Counted from the first letter of the stretch, positions 7,365 through 15,687 are shown. The stretch is DNA of 64,000 nucleotides from Chloroflexota bacterium (GCA_029782225.1 JAKOVF010000013.1:1-64000); one strand, 5' to 3'. Program-made: numbers and translations. Notes: generated by a model not told the origin, from the letters alone.

Positions 7365-8336
7365 ATGAAAAGATTAATCCTTGCAACTGAAACCGGACTT
7401 TTGATCTGTGAATATGACAGCGACCATTGGAAAGAGTGCGCGCGTACGCTGACAGATCAACAAGTGACAAGCGTCATTGCCCGCGAGGGCGTGATCCTTA
7501 CCGGGACAACAAATGGCGTTTTTCGCTCCGACGATGAAGGACAAACCTGGGAGGAAGCAAGCAGCGGCCTGGCGACGTGGCATATCCGCTGGATGGCATT
7601 TCACCCTGATATCTCCGACTTCGAATTCGCAGGCACAGAACCGGCTAACATATTTATCTCGCACAATGGCGGCAATTCCTGGCGTGCCTGCCCTGAAGTT
7701 GCTCAATTGCGAGACAACCATAAATGGTCCCTGCCCTATTCACCGGAAGCGGGCTGCATCCGCGGCTTTGCATTTCACGGGTCACGCGTCTACGCGGCTG
7801 CCGAAGTGGGCGGTGTCCTTCGCTCAGATGACAGGGGCGAAACCTGGCAGCTTGCCGAAGGCAGTGACGGAAATCCGGACCTCGAGGGTCCGCCCGAGCC
7901 CTTAATTTATCCAGACGTTCACTCACTGGAAGTTCATCCTTCCTCCCCGGATCTGGTCTATGCTCCCACAGGCGGCGGATTTTATCGCTCGAAGGATGGC
8001 GGCAAAACATGGAGACTGCTTTACGATTGTTACTGCCGCGCGGTCTGGGTTGATCCGCTTGAGTCAGAGCACATGATCCTGAGTCCCGCAGATGGCGTCG
8101 ATCGGAACGGACGGATTGAAGAATCCCGCGACGGCGGCGAGACCTGGTCAATGGCTTCGAGCGGACTCCAGGTCCCATGGCGACGTGGCATGGTCGAACG
8201 CTTCTTTCAATCGGACGATGAATTGTTCGCGGTTTTATCGAATGGTCAAGTGCTCAATGCGTCTCTATCTGCGCTTGAATGGAAACGCATCCTGCCTAAT
8301 ATCTCTGATGTGAACGCAATTACGACGATGGTTTGA
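7365..8336 (+). CDS. Asp-box (BNR/sialidase-like) beta-propeller protein
   Basis: A 323-aa protein built of repeated blades carrying the Asp-box S-x-D-x-G-x-T-W: SDDEGQTW, SHNGGNSW, SDDRGETW, SKDGGKTW and SRDGGETW. It has no signal peptide or membrane segment. Asp-boxes occur in sialidases, in photosystem II assembly factor Ycf48 and in many uncharacterised propellers. The catalytic residues of sialidases are not apparent, so an enzyme call is not justified. The start ATG 7365 is chosen over GTG 7359 (two codons earlier). It is followed after 13 bases by a phosphoesterase gene and is probably cotranscribed with it. Function unknown. Confidence 0.8.
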   Translation: MKRLILATETGLLICEYDSDHWKECARTLTDQQVTSVIAREGVILTGTTNGVFRSDDEGQTWEEASSGLATWHIRWMAFHPDISDFEFAGTEPANIFISHNGGNSWRACPEVAQLRDNHKWSLPYSPEAGCIRGFAFHGSRVYAAAEVGGVLRSDDRGETWQLAEGSDGNPDLEGPPEPLIYPDVHSLEVHPSSPDLVYAPTGGGFYRSKDGGKTWRLLYDCYCRAVWVDPLESEHMILSPADGVDRNGRIEESRDGGETWSMASSGLQVPWRRGMVERFFQSDDELFAVLSNGQVLNASLSALEWKRILPNISDVNAITTMV

Positions 8337-8349
8337 GAAAGGATGAATC

Positions 8350-9102
8350 ATGCGCGTCGCAATCATCTCGGACATGCACGGAAATGATTACGCCTTCGAG
8401 AGGGTCGAAGCAGATATCAAACTGCAATCAGTGGATCAAATCGTCTGCCTGGGCGATGCAATTCAAGGGGGACCACAACCTGCGTCGGTAGTGCAGCGGC
8501 TGCGCAGGCTGGATTGCCCTGTCGTGATGGGAAATGCCGATGCCTGGATGTTGAGCGGTGTGGAAACTGCCGATGAAGGCATTCCGCCTGAACGCAAGAA
8601 AAAGATGGAGGAAATTCGAGGCTGGTCACTCTCCCAACTCACGGAAGACGATCGTGAATTTATCTCCGCTTTTCAGGCAACAGTGACCATTAAACTGGAC
8701 GGCGGCCCTGACCTGTTGTGTTTCCATGGCTCGCCAGCATCATTTGATGATGTCATCCTGCCCGCTGCGCCCGAAGAAGAATTTCAAAAGTTGCTTGGCG
8801 CTTATTCATCGAATATCCTGACAGGTGGTCATACTCATGCGCAACAGATCCGTCGCCTGGGCAAGCATTTCTTTTTCAACCCCGGCAGTGTTGGCTTTGC
8901 ATACAGTCATTTTCAGCCGGACGGAAATTTCAAAGCTGACTCATGGGCCGAGTATGCCATCCTGACCTCCCAAAATGGACAGGTCAGCCTTGAGTTTCGC
9001 CGTGTGCCTTTTGATGGGGAAGGATTGATTCGCATTTATCGAGAAAGTGGGCGTCCGTTTGCCGAGGAAGCCATCGCGCAATATCAACGACAACCCTTAT
9101 AA
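8350..9102 (+). CDS. YfcE/MPE-type calcineurin-like phosphoesterase
   Basis: A 250-aa metallophosphoesterase. Metal-binding motifs: I SDMHGN (DxH), II CLGDAIQGG (GDxxxxG), III GNAD (a GNxD form of GNHD), then a His in CFHGSP and GGHTHAQQIRR, and near the end FFNPGSVG, typical of the YfcE/MJ0936 group of phosphodiesterases. These cytosolic enzymes bind two metal ions; the natural substrate is unknown. AAAGGA lies 7 nt before ATG 8350. The stop TAA (9100-9102) overlaps a TATAAT box that probably serves the next gene. Confidence 0.88.
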   Translation: MRVAIISDMHGNDYAFERVEADIKLQSVDQIVCLGDAIQGGPQPASVVQRLRRLDCPVVMGNADAWMLSGVETADEGIPPERKKKMEEIRGWSLSQLTEDDREFISAFQATVTIKLDGGPDLLCFHGSPASFDDVILPAAPEEEFQKLLGAYSSNILTGGHTHAQQIRRLGKHFFFNPGSVGFAYSHFQPDGNFKADSWAEYAILTSQNGQVSLEFRRVPFDGEGLIRIYRESGRPFAEEAIAQYQRQPL

Positions 9103-9103
9103 T
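9098..9103 (+). promoter_or_regulatory. -10 box giving a probable leaderless epimerase mRNA
   Basis: TATAAT ends 7 nt before ATG 9111, and no Shine-Dalgarno sequence precedes the gene. The stop codon of the upstream gene is embedded in the box. Confidence 0.5.
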
Positions 9104-9110
9104 CTAATCC

Positions 9111-10034
9111 ATGAACTTCCTCATCACCGGAGCCGCGGGTTTCCTCGGCTCTTCTCTTGCAAACTATCTCGCCCGGGAGGGACACCAGGTCCGCGGACTG
9201 GATGATCTTTCCACCGGAGATCCCAATTCGTTATCGCCTGATGTCCATTTCACGCGCGGAGATGTGAGCGACCGTCCCAAATTGTGGACTCTGCTGCAGG
9301 AAGTGGATGTAGTCTATCACCTGGCAGCGCGTGTCTCCGTGCCTGAATCCATTTTATATCCGCGCGATTACAACACGGTCAACGTTGGGGGAACTGTCGC
9401 GTTAATGGAGGCCATGCGGGATGTCGGAGTTCGCCGCGTGGTCCTCGCTTCTTCCGGTCCTGTCTATGGCGACCTTGGCGAACAGCCTCTGAAAGAGTCT
9501 GCTGCACCCAATCCGCGCTCACCGTATGCAGTGTCAAAACTTTCGGCGGAATATTACGTCCGCACGATCGGCAATCTCTGGAAAATTGAAACGGTGAGTC
9601 TGCGTATTTTCAATGCCTATGGCCCCGGGCAGCACCTGCCGGCTTCACATCCGCCTGTTGTGCCCCACTTCCTGAAGCAGTCGCTGCGCGGCGGTACGCT
9701 CGTTGTCCATGGCGACGGCAGTCAGACGCGCGATTACGTCTATGTGGATGATGTGGTCAGTGCAATGGTAGCCGCGTCCACTGCGCCAAATATCAACGGG
9801 TTGGCAATCAATGTGGGCTCAGGAAAAGAGACCAGCATTCGCGATCTGGTAAAGGCCGTACAGGAAGTGACCAATAGCGATGCACAGGTGCTCTATAACG
9901 ACAAGATCTCCGGCGGCGTCTCCCGCCTCTGCGCGGACCTGACACTTGCCAGCCAGAAATTGAATTATCGCCCTTCGATCTCCCTCAGGGATGGTCTCAA
10001 GATGACCCTGCGCCGCGACCCCAGGTTTAAGTAA
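9111..10034 (+). CDS. NAD-dependent sugar epimerase/dehydratase (GalE-like SDR)
   Basis: A 307-aa extended short-chain dehydrogenase/reductase. It has the NAD-binding GAAGFLGSS near the N-terminus, the acidic GLDDLSTG after beta-2, the active-site Ser region LASSGPVYGD and the catalytic pair YAVSK (Y-x3-K). NAYGPGQ and RDYVYVDDVV are characteristic of UDP-glucose 4-epimerase-like enzymes. It interconverts nucleotide sugars in the cytosol; whether its substrate is UDP-Glc, UDP-GlcNAc or a uronate cannot be told. It could supply the polysaccharide cluster at 41-57 kb (inference). ATG 9111 has no ribosome site but a -10 box directly upstream. Confidence 0.9.
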   Translation: MNFLITGAAGFLGSSLANYLAREGHQVRGLDDLSTGDPNSLSPDVHFTRGDVSDRPKLWTLLQEVDVVYHLAARVSVPESILYPRDYNTVNVGGTVALMEAMRDVGVRRVVLASSGPVYGDLGEQPLKESAAPNPRSPYAVSKLSAEYYVRTIGNLWKIETVSLRIFNAYGPGQHLPASHPPVVPHFLKQSLRGGTLVVHGDGSQTRDYVYVDDVVSAMVAASTAPNINGLAINVGSGKETSIRDLVKAVQEVTNSDAQVLYNDKISGGVSRLCADLTLASQKLNYRPSISLRDGLKMTLRRDPRFK

Positions 10035-10057
10035 TCAATCAAAAAGGAGACTAGGGA

Positions 10058-10092
10058 CACAAAGTTGAAGGCTTTCCTTCGTGAACTTTGTG
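10058..10092. repeat. Hairpin between epimerase and glycosylase genes
   Basis: CACAAAGTT (10058-10066) pairs with AACTTTGTG (10084-10092), and GAAGG with CCTTC inside, giving a long stem. It is probably a dispersed repeat, with possible use as a terminator although no T run follows. Confidence 0.5.
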
Positions 10093-10108
10093 CCCCTTGT
10101 GGTTAAAA

Positions 10109-10678
10109 TTGATTCTCTCGCGTGAATTCTATAGTCGTCCTACCTTGAAAGTTGCCCGTGAATTGATCGGCGCGCGGCTAGTACGGATTCTCAATGGTGA
10201 GAAGCTCGTCGGTCTTATCACTGAGACCGAAGGCTACATCGGCGAAACGGATCTTGCGTGTCATGCGCGCCATGGCCGCACCCCGCGAACTGAAGTCATG
10301 TATGGAGAGCCCGGGCACGCGTATGTTTACTTTACCTACGGCAATCACTGGATGTTGAACGTCGTCACCGAGCGTGAGGGGTTTCCTGCCGCGGTGCTGC
10401 TCCGCGCTATCCAACCCCTCGAAGGCGTCGAGACGATGATGGAACGTCGTCAAGGACGCGATACATTTGGGCCGGGGAAGCTCTGTCAGGCGATGGGGAT
10501 CACCAAAACGGAGAATGGCGTCGATTTAACGGAGCCCAACCAAGGTCTATGGATCGAAGCGGGGATTTTTGTCCCCAACAAAAGCGTGACGATTGGCCCG
10601 CGTGTGGGGTTAAATCAAACACCAGAGCCGTGGCTGTCCAAGCCTTGGAGATTTTTGGTAAAGGGCTGGAAAATCTAA
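10109..10678 (+). CDS. DNA-3-methyladenine glycosylase (AAG/MPG family)
   Basis: About 189 aa, the normal length for the Aag/MPG family of base-excision repair enzymes that remove alkylated purines such as 3-methyladenine. Seen: SREFYSRPTLKVARELIGARLVR at the N-terminus (quoted in part by families as FYxRPTxxVAxxLxG), the catalytic Glu and Tyr region ITETEGYIG, ACHARHGRTPRTEVMYG, the DNA-intercalating strand HAYVYFTYGNHWMLNVV, and ending with the conserved RF/WRFLVKG. The start is uncertain: TTG 10109 matches the family N-terminus best, and TTG 10088 is the longest frame. Neither has a good ribosome site. Confidence 0.88.
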   Translation: MILSREFYSRPTLKVARELIGARLVRILNGEKLVGLITETEGYIGETDLACHARHGRTPRTEVMYGEPGHAYVYFTYGNHWMLNVVTEREGFPAAVLLRAIQPLEGVETMMERRQGRDTFGPGKLCQAMGITKTENGVDLTEPNQGLWIEAGIFVPNKSVTIGPRVGLNQTPEPWLSKPWRFLVKGWKI

Positions 10679-10681
10679 CCC

Positions 10682-10766
10682 GTCATTGCGAGCCGTTCTT
10701 TGGCGAAGCAATCTCCCGCGTAGTTGGTGATTGCTTCGTCGGGACGAATACCCTCCTCGCAATGAC
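10682..10766. repeat. Dispersed palindrome, GTCATTGCGAG family (copy 2)
   Basis: The outer arms GTCATTGCGAG (10682-10692) and CTCGCAATGAC (10756-10766) are perfect complements. The inner arms CGAAGCAATC (10704-10713) and GATTGCTTCG (10729-10738) are also perfect. It fills the gap between two genes. Confidence 0.8.
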
Positions 10767-10781
10767 AGTAACGGAGGAGAT

Positions 10782-11579
10782 ATGGGCTTACTTGAAGGAA
10801 AGAATGCACTGATTTTTGGTCTGGCAAACGAACGATCGATTGCATGGGGTATCACTCAGGCATTTAAACGAGAAGGTGCAAATCTTGGTATCAGCTATGC
10901 GGGTGAAATGCTCGAACGGCGTGTGAAACCGCTAGCTGAGCAGGTCGAGTGCAAATGGGTCGAAGAATGCGATGTGACCAAGGATGATCAGATCGCATCG
11001 GTTGCGGAAAAAGCTGCACAGCATTTTGGGAAGATCGATGTGCTGGTCCACTCGATTGCCTTCGCGGGCCGTGATGAATTGACAGGACCCTTTTACAATA
11101 CGACGCGCGAAGGTTTCAAAACCGCGATGGACATCAGCGTGTTTTCCTTTGTCGCCCTCGCAAAGGCATTTCAGCCGATTTTGAATCCAGGCGCGTCGCT
11201 GATGTGCCTGACGTATTATGGCTCGGTGAAGGTCGCGCCGCATTACAACGTGATGGGCGTCGCAAAGGCCGCGCTCGAGTCGACGACGCGCTATCTGGCG
11301 TACGATTTCGGCCCGCAGAAAGTCCGTGTCAACGCGATCTCGGCTGGGCCCATCCGTACCCTGGCGGCGGCGGGCGTGGGCGGCTTCCGCGATATGTACA
11401 AGCACTTCGCAGATATGTCTCCCATGCGCGAAAATGTGACCATCGAAGATGTGGGTAATGCGGCGGTGTTTCTCGCGTCGAATTTGTCTGCACGAATTAC
11501 GGGTGAGGTTCTATACGTGGACTCTGGTTTCAACACAATCGGCGTGCAGATGGGTGCAAAAGAAGAAAAAAGCGAGTAG
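10782..11579 (+). CDS. fabI: Enoyl-[acyl-carrier-protein] reductase (NADH) FabI
   Basis: A 265-aa cytosolic SDR enzyme of type II fatty-acid synthesis that reduces trans-2-enoyl-ACP with NADH. Diagnostic features: the divergent nucleotide motif [24 protein letters not shown], the active-site YNVMGVAK (Y-x6-K, specific to FabI rather than the Y-x3-K of other SDRs), [15 protein letters not shown] and the C-terminal [14 protein letters not shown]. The length is normal. ATG 10782 is fixed by GGAGGA at 10773-10778; the frame extends further upstream only through the repeat. A clear terminator follows. Confidence 0.97.
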   Translation: MGLLEGKNALIFGLANERSIAWGITQAFKREGANLGISYAGEMLERRVKPLAEQVECKWVEECDVTKDDQIASVAEKAAQHFGKIDVLVHSIAFAGRDELTGPFYNTTREGFKTAMDISVFSFVALAKAFQPILNPGASLMCLTYYGSVKVAPHYNVMGVAKAALESTTRYLAYDFGPQKVRVNAISAGPIRTLAAAGVGGFRDMYKHFADMSPMRENVTIEDVGNAAVFLASNLSARITGEVLYVDSGFNTIGVQMGAKEEKSE

Positions 11580-11610
11580 GGACGGGCGCTTGTCCAGGAG
11601 TGAGTTTCAG

Positions 11611-11642
11611 AGGGCGGGCCCAGTGTCCGCCCTTTTTGTTTT
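11611..11642 (+). terminator. Rho-independent terminator after fabI
   Basis: AGGGCGG (11611-11617) and CCGCCCT (11627-11633) form a 7-bp GC-rich stem with a 9-nt loop, followed by TTTTGTTTT. Confidence 0.85.
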
Positions 11643-11647
11643 AACGG

Positions 11648-11653
11648 TAAAAT
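11648..11653 (+). promoter_or_regulatory. -10-like box before the bactofilin gene
   Basis: TAAAAT ends 10 nt before ATG 11664. There is no Shine-Dalgarno sequence, so the mRNA may start within a few bases of the start codon. Confidence 0.35.
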
Positions 11654-11663
11654 TAGCCCCACC

Positions 11664-12185
11664 ATGTTTAAGCGGAATACGTCCCCCACAACCGACAACA
11701 CATCCCAGGTCCAGGCCGTCGAGCGCATCACATCCGTGCTCGGTTCAGGCGTTATCTGGCACGGCTCGATCAACGGCTCGGGGGGCGTCCGCATCGAGGG
11801 TGCCTTCGAAGGCGAGATTGCCCTGCGTGGAATGCTCGTTGTCGGCGAGACGGGCCGCGTCACCTGTCAGAACGTGCGCGCCAACACTGTCATCGTGGCA
11901 GGCGCAGTGCGCGGCAACATCACAACCCAAAAGTTGGAAATCCGCGGTACGGGACGTGTGTGGGGGGATGTCGTCACGACCGCGTTCGTGACCGAGGAAG
12001 GCGCTTTCCTGCGCGGTCAGATTCGGATGGAAGAAACGGTCGAACTGGAACTCGAGCCTGCTCCCGAAACCACGCCTTCGGAGGCGGCCCAGGCAGAATC
12101 CATTGCCCAGTCGGCGCCCGTACAGGCGACCGTTGTCAATCCTGTAATGGACACAACCAAGAAATCCACGAAGCCAAAATCATGA
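11664..12185 (+). CDS. Bactofilin family polymer-forming protein
   Basis: A 173-aa bactofilin (DUF583). The central region, residues about 30-130, is a beta-helix of short repeats each ending in a small turn: SGVIWHGSINGSGGVRIEG, AFEGEIALRGMLVVGETG, VTCQNVRANTVIVAGAVRG, LEIRGTGRVWGDV and so on. It is flanked by disordered tails rich in Ser/Thr at the N-terminus and Glu/Ala/Thr at the C-terminus. Bactofilins polymerise without nucleotide and act as cytoskeletal scaffolds, often at sites of wall growth. No M23 peptidase partner is adjacent. A terminator follows. Confidence 0.9.
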   Translation: MFKRNTSPTTDNTSQVQAVERITSVLGSGVIWHGSINGSGGVRIEGAFEGEIALRGMLVVGETGRVTCQNVRANTVIVAGAVRGNITTQKLEIRGTGRVWGDVVTTAFVTEEGAFLRGQIRMEETVELELEPAPETTPSEAAQAESIAQSAPVQATVVNPVMDTTKKSTKPKS

Positions 12186-12220
12186 GACCCTAAAGGTCAG
12201 GAAGACTTTTAGGGTCTTTC
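12185..12220 (+). terminator. Rho-independent terminator after bactofilin
   Basis: AGACCCTAAA (12185-12194) and TTTAGGGTCT (12208-12217) form a 10-bp perfect stem with a 13-nt loop, then TTC. Confidence 0.75.
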
Positions 12221-12230
12221 TCTAAATCTC

Positions 12231-13454
12231 ATGAGATACCGCGACCTATCTATCCAGACACAGCGAGAAGCCCCCAATAATGCGCGGACAGAGGGCTTCG
12301 CGTTCCTTGTCCGCGCCGGGTATTTGACACGGGAAAGTCAGTTGACACAACTGGGAGAATACACGATCAATCATCTGCGTGAACTGCAGGGAAAACTGGG
12401 CGACACGTTCTTTGAGAAGCTTGGCCTGCCTACCATTGGGAACGAAGAAGAGATCTTCTTTCCGCTGAAACCAAGCCTGGTCGAAGTTGTCCATTGCGCT
12501 GCCTGCCATTATACAGAGCGCGCCGAACTGGCGCGTTTTCAAAAGATCGCTTTGCCTCAGGGGGACCCACTCCCCCTTGAAAAAGTCTACACGCCCGAGT
12601 GTGACACCATTGACTTGCTGGCAAACTTTTTGGAAATTCCACAGCAAAAAACCGCAAAAGCCTTAATGTTCACTCGCGCCTCAGATGACAAACTCGTCTT
12701 CGTGGTTGTACGTGGCGATATGCAGATGAGTGAGGCCAAGCTGAGAAAACTGGTCGGTGATTTCCGTCTCGCCACGGACGAGGAACTGATGGTCTCAGAT
12801 GCAGCCGCGGGATACGCATCGCCAATCGGGTTGAAGAACGCGTTGATCGTGGTAGATGACTTGATCCCACAATCGAGTAATCTCGTGGCCGGTGCGAACC
12901 AGCTTCATTATCACTTCAAGAATACGAACTATGACCGAGACTACAAAGCTGAAATTATTGCTGACCTGGTGCGGGCGCGTGAAGGGGATGGCTGTCCAAA
13001 CTGCGGCAAGCCGCTTTCGATTGTCTCTTGCATTCCTCTTGCACGATTCCCAAGCGGGGATGCCGCTCCCGCATTCCCTACGCGCAGCCTGTTTCATTTT
13101 GAAAATATCCTGTTAGCATTGGCAGAGAGTCATCATGATGAAAAAGGACTCGCCCTTCCGAGGGTCGCAGCGCCGTTCGATGTTTATCTCATGCACGTCC
13201 CTGGCAAGGAAATGGATACGCGCGCCAAAGCGGAGGAAATCTATACCAGCCTTCAAAGTGCGGACATCTCCGTCCTTTTCGATGACCGCGATGAGCGCGC
13301 AGGCGTCAAATTCAATGACGCTGATTTGATCGGATGCCCGGTCAGGGTCACGGTCGGGGAAAAAGCCCTCAGGAATGGAATGGTAGAATTGAAACCACGC
13401 CAAGAGAAAGAGAACAGGCTTATACAGCTAGATAAAATTGTTGAGGCAATATAA
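12231..13454 (+). CDS. Prolyl-tRNA synthetase-like protein lacking the aminoacylation core
   Basis: A 407-aa ProRS homologue; bacterial ProRS is normally about 570 aa. Residues 1-60 resemble the ProRS N-terminus. Then the part that should hold the motif 1 end and motif 2 (a long block with an R-x-R-F-G type signature) is absent, and the sequence passes straight to a CAACHYTERAE element. Residues about 120-265 are the INS/YbaK editing domain (KTAKALMF, VVVRGDMQMSEAKLRKL, ASPIGL). A CPNCGKPL element follows, but the motif 3 YGIGVSR segment is missing. Residues about 310-400 form the anticodon-binding domain (PFDVYLMHV, LFDDRDERAGVKFNDADLIGCPVRVTVG). It is probably unable to activate proline and may deacylate mischarged tRNA-Pro. 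This is inferred from missing motifs, and a full proS elsewhere is expected. Confidence 0.8.
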   Translation: MRYRDLSIQTQREAPNNARTEGFAFLVRAGYLTRESQLTQLGEYTINHLRELQGKLGDTFFEKLGLPTIGNEEEIFFPLKPSLVEVVHCAACHYTERAELARFQKIALPQGDPLPLEKVYTPECDTIDLLANFLEIPQQKTAKALMFTRASDDKLVFVVVRGDMQMSEAKLRKLVGDFRLATDEELMVSDAAAGYASPIGLKNALIVVDDLIPQSSNLVAGANQLHYHFKNTNYDRDYKAEIIADLVRAREGDGCPNCGKPLSIVSCIPLARFPSGDAAPAFPTRSLFHFENILLALAESHHDEKGLALPRVAAPFDVYLMHVPGKEMDTRAKAEEIYTSLQSADISVLFDDRDERAGVKFNDADLIGCPVRVTVGEKALRNGMVELKPRQEKENRLIQLDKIVEAI

Positions 13455-13510
13455 AGAGCAACCCAGTGCCGTTCCGGGTACAATCTGGGTCGTCCCTGTG
13501 TGAAAACAAA

Positions 13511-14674
13511 ATGTACATGAAAATCCCCATGTCCTCCCCTGACCTGACGGATGCAGACCGCCAGGCCGTGATTGACGTCATCAACACGCCCAACCTGAGC
13601 ATGGGCAAATACACTCCAGCATTCGAAAAAACCTTTTGTGATTTGACCGGTGCGAAACACGCGATCGCTGTCAACTCCGGGACGGCAGGCCTGCATCTCT
13701 GTGTCCGCGCGGCCGGAATCGGACCGGGAGATTTGGTCATTACCACGCCGTTTTCGTTTGTGGCGTCAACCAATGCGCTGTTATTTGAGAATGCAATCCC
13801 TGTGTTCGTGGATATCGATCCACGCACGGGAAATATCAATCCAGAATTGGCTGCAGATGCGGCGAAGAATATCGAGAAGTATCTACCACGCCACTCATCC
13901 CTCACCACTCATGACTCATCCCTTAAGGCCATTCTCCCTGTAGATGTATTCGGTCAGCCGGCGGATATGGATGCTATCAACACAATCGCGAAAGAACATG
14001 AATTGACCGTCATCGAAGATTCCTGCGAAGCGTTGGGCGCGACGTACAAAGGCAGACAGGCCGGCACGCTCGGCGACTTTGGAGTGTTCGCATTCTATCC
14101 CAACAAGCAAGTCACAACAGGCGAAGGTGGAGTTGTTATTACAAACGACGACAAAGCTGCTAATATGATGCGCGCCCTCCGCAACCAGGGACGCGCGCCC
14201 GGCGACACGTGGCTGCAACACACGCATCTAGGCTACAACTATCGCATCGATGAAATGTCGGCTGCGATGGGAGCCTCGCAAATGAGTCGGCTGGAGGAAC
14301 TGCTGACGAAACGGGAGCAGGTAGCGGCCTGGTATGAAGCCAGGCTGTCTGAAATTCCGGGAGTCGAAGTTCCGTTTGTCGAGTCGTTCACTACACGGAT
14401 GTCCTGGTTTGTCTATGTTATCCGCTTCGATAAAAAGTTTGACCGCGATGAGATCGCGAAAAGACTTGAGGCACGCGGCGTGCCGGTCCGCCCGTACTTC
14501 CTGCCGATCCATTTGCAGCCTTATATGGTCGAGAGGTTTGGCTGGTGTGAGGGAGATTTCCCGGTGACAGAGGATCTGGGCAGGCGAGGGCTGGCGATCC
14601 CGTTCAGCGGTGTGATGACCGAAGAGCAGGTGGACTATGTTTGTATGGTCGTCCGGGAAGAATTGAGGAAATGA
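13511..14674 (+). CDS. DegT/DnrJ/EryC1/StrS sugar aminotransferase
   Basis: About 387 aa, a PLP-dependent aminotransferase of the kind that makes amino sugars as NDP-sugars. Seen: KIPMSSPDLTDADRQAV at the N-terminus, the cofactor-binding loop AVNSGTAGLHL, TTPFSFVAS, DSCEALGATYKG, and the PLP-lysine region FGVFAFYPNKQVTTGEGG (Lys in PNK). C-terminal RMSWFVYVIRFD and PVRPYFLPIHLQP are also typical. An apparent insertion of about 14 residues (LPRHSSLTTHDSSL) breaks the usual stretch before the KAILPVDVFGQPADM strand and looks repeat-derived. The start is taken as ATG 13511, with 13517 possible; a TACAAT box lies at 13479-13484. Confidence 0.92.
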   Translation: MYMKIPMSSPDLTDADRQAVIDVINTPNLSMGKYTPAFEKTFCDLTGAKHAIAVNSGTAGLHLCVRAAGIGPGDLVITTPFSFVASTNALLFENAIPVFVDIDPRTGNINPELAADAAKNIEKYLPRHSSLTTHDSSLKAILPVDVFGQPADMDAINTIAKEHELTVIEDSCEALGATYKGRQAGTLGDFGVFAFYPNKQVTTGEGGVVITNDDKAANMMRALRNQGRAPGDTWLQHTHLGYNYRIDEMSAAMGASQMSRLEELLTKREQVAAWYEARLSEIPGVEVPFVESFTTRMSWFVYVIRFDKKFDRDEIAKRLEARGVPVRPYFLPIHLQPYMVERFGWCEGDFPVTEDLGRRGLAIPFSGVMTEEQVDYVCMVVREELRK

Positions 14675-14682
14675 TCTTTGCC

Positions 14683-14770
14683 GCGGAGTCGCACACCTGT
14701 CCTGGCGGGCGGTGCCAGGGGAGACACGGAGAATCAGGATTTTTCTCTGCGTCTCTGTGTCTCTGCGGCT
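14683..14770. repeat. Intergenic imperfect inverted repeat
   Basis: GCCGCGGAGTC and GGAGACACGGAGAA on the left face TTCTCTGCGTCTCTGTGTCTC and TGCGGC on the right (arms given only in part). It fills the gap between the aminotransferase gene and the next gene, and no T run is present. Confidence 0.5.
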
Positions 14771-14778
14771 GATCCAGT

Positions 14779-15687
14779 ATGAACGTCGGACACTTTCCCC
14801 CACCCAAGCGACGTGGTCTGATCATCCACAGCATACTCATTCTGGTGCTCGCAGCCATTGCTGCGACCGGGTTCTTCAATCTTACGCAGGCAGAAGTTGG
14901 CCCTGCTTTCTTAGTTTCTTTGCTGACTGCACTGCTGGCGTTTGCGCCTATCCCATTTCTTGCTTACCGTACTTACTCCCTCTGGCGGGCAGACTATCAC
15001 ATCGACCGTGACAGTCTCGCGCTGAGTTGGGGTCTGCGGGTGGAGGATATTCCGCTGAACGACATTGAGTGGATCCGCCCCGCAGAGGATCTCACCCATC
15101 CGCTGGCCCTGCCGCCGCTTCCGATTCCGGGTGCTTTGATTGGTGTGCGTCGGCATCCCGATCTCGGCACAGTTGAGTTCCTCGCATCGGATGCGAAGAG
15201 TCTCTTGCTCGTCGCCACTGCCAAACGCATCTTTGCGATTTCTCCCGACGACCCCGTTTCGCTTACGCAGACCTTTGCGCGTGCCACCGAGCTGGGAAGC
15301 CTCTCGCCCATTGAGGCCAAGTCAGTCTATCCCTCGTTTGTGATTTCGCAAGCCTGGGAGCACAGTCTTGTTCGTTTCCTCTGGCTAAGCGGATTGTTCA
15401 TCAACATCGGCCTGTTCGTTTGGACGAGTCTGATCATCCCCTCCACGCCGCGCATTGCACTGGGATTGCATTACGTGGAAGGCGTGCTCGAAAGCGTTCC
15501 ATCCTCACAACTCATCCTTCTTCCGGTTGTCAGCCTGGTGCTGTTCATTGGTGGATGGGTGGCTGGACTTTATTTTTATCGCTGGGAAAAGGAACGTCCC
15601 CTCGCCTTTATGGTCTGGGGTTCTGGCACACTGACCAGTTTTCTGTTTCTCATCGCCATTATGTTTGTGGTAACAACGCCGGTGTGA
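14779..15687 (+). CDS. Membrane protein with bacterial PH-like domain
   Basis: A 302-aa protein with two N-terminal membrane helices (about residues 14-35 and 42-62). Next comes a soluble region (about 65-190) whose strand pattern, IDRDSLALSWGLRVEDIPLNDIEWIRPAED, then VRRHPDLGTVEFLA and KRIFAISPDDP, is typical of bacterial PH domains. Three C-terminal helices follow (about 195-215, 238-262 and 277-298). Function unknown; such proteins are thought to be membrane-associated sensors or scaffolds. There is no ribosome site before ATG 14779. The next gene follows after a short repeat. Confidence 0.7.
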   Translation: MNVGHFPPPKRRGLIIHSILILVLAAIAATGFFNLTQAEVGPAFLVSLLTALLAFAPIPFLAYRTYSLWRADYHIDRDSLALSWGLRVEDIPLNDIEWIRPAEDLTHPLALPPLPIPGALIGVRRHPDLGTVEFLASDAKSLLLVATAKRIFAISPDDPVSLTQTFARATELGSLSPIEAKSVYPSFVISQAWEHSLVRFLWLSGLFINIGLFVWTSLIIPSTPRIALGLHYVEGVLESVPSSQLILLPVVSLVLFIGGWVAGLYFYRWEKERPLAFMVWGSGTLTSFLFLIAIMFVVTTPV

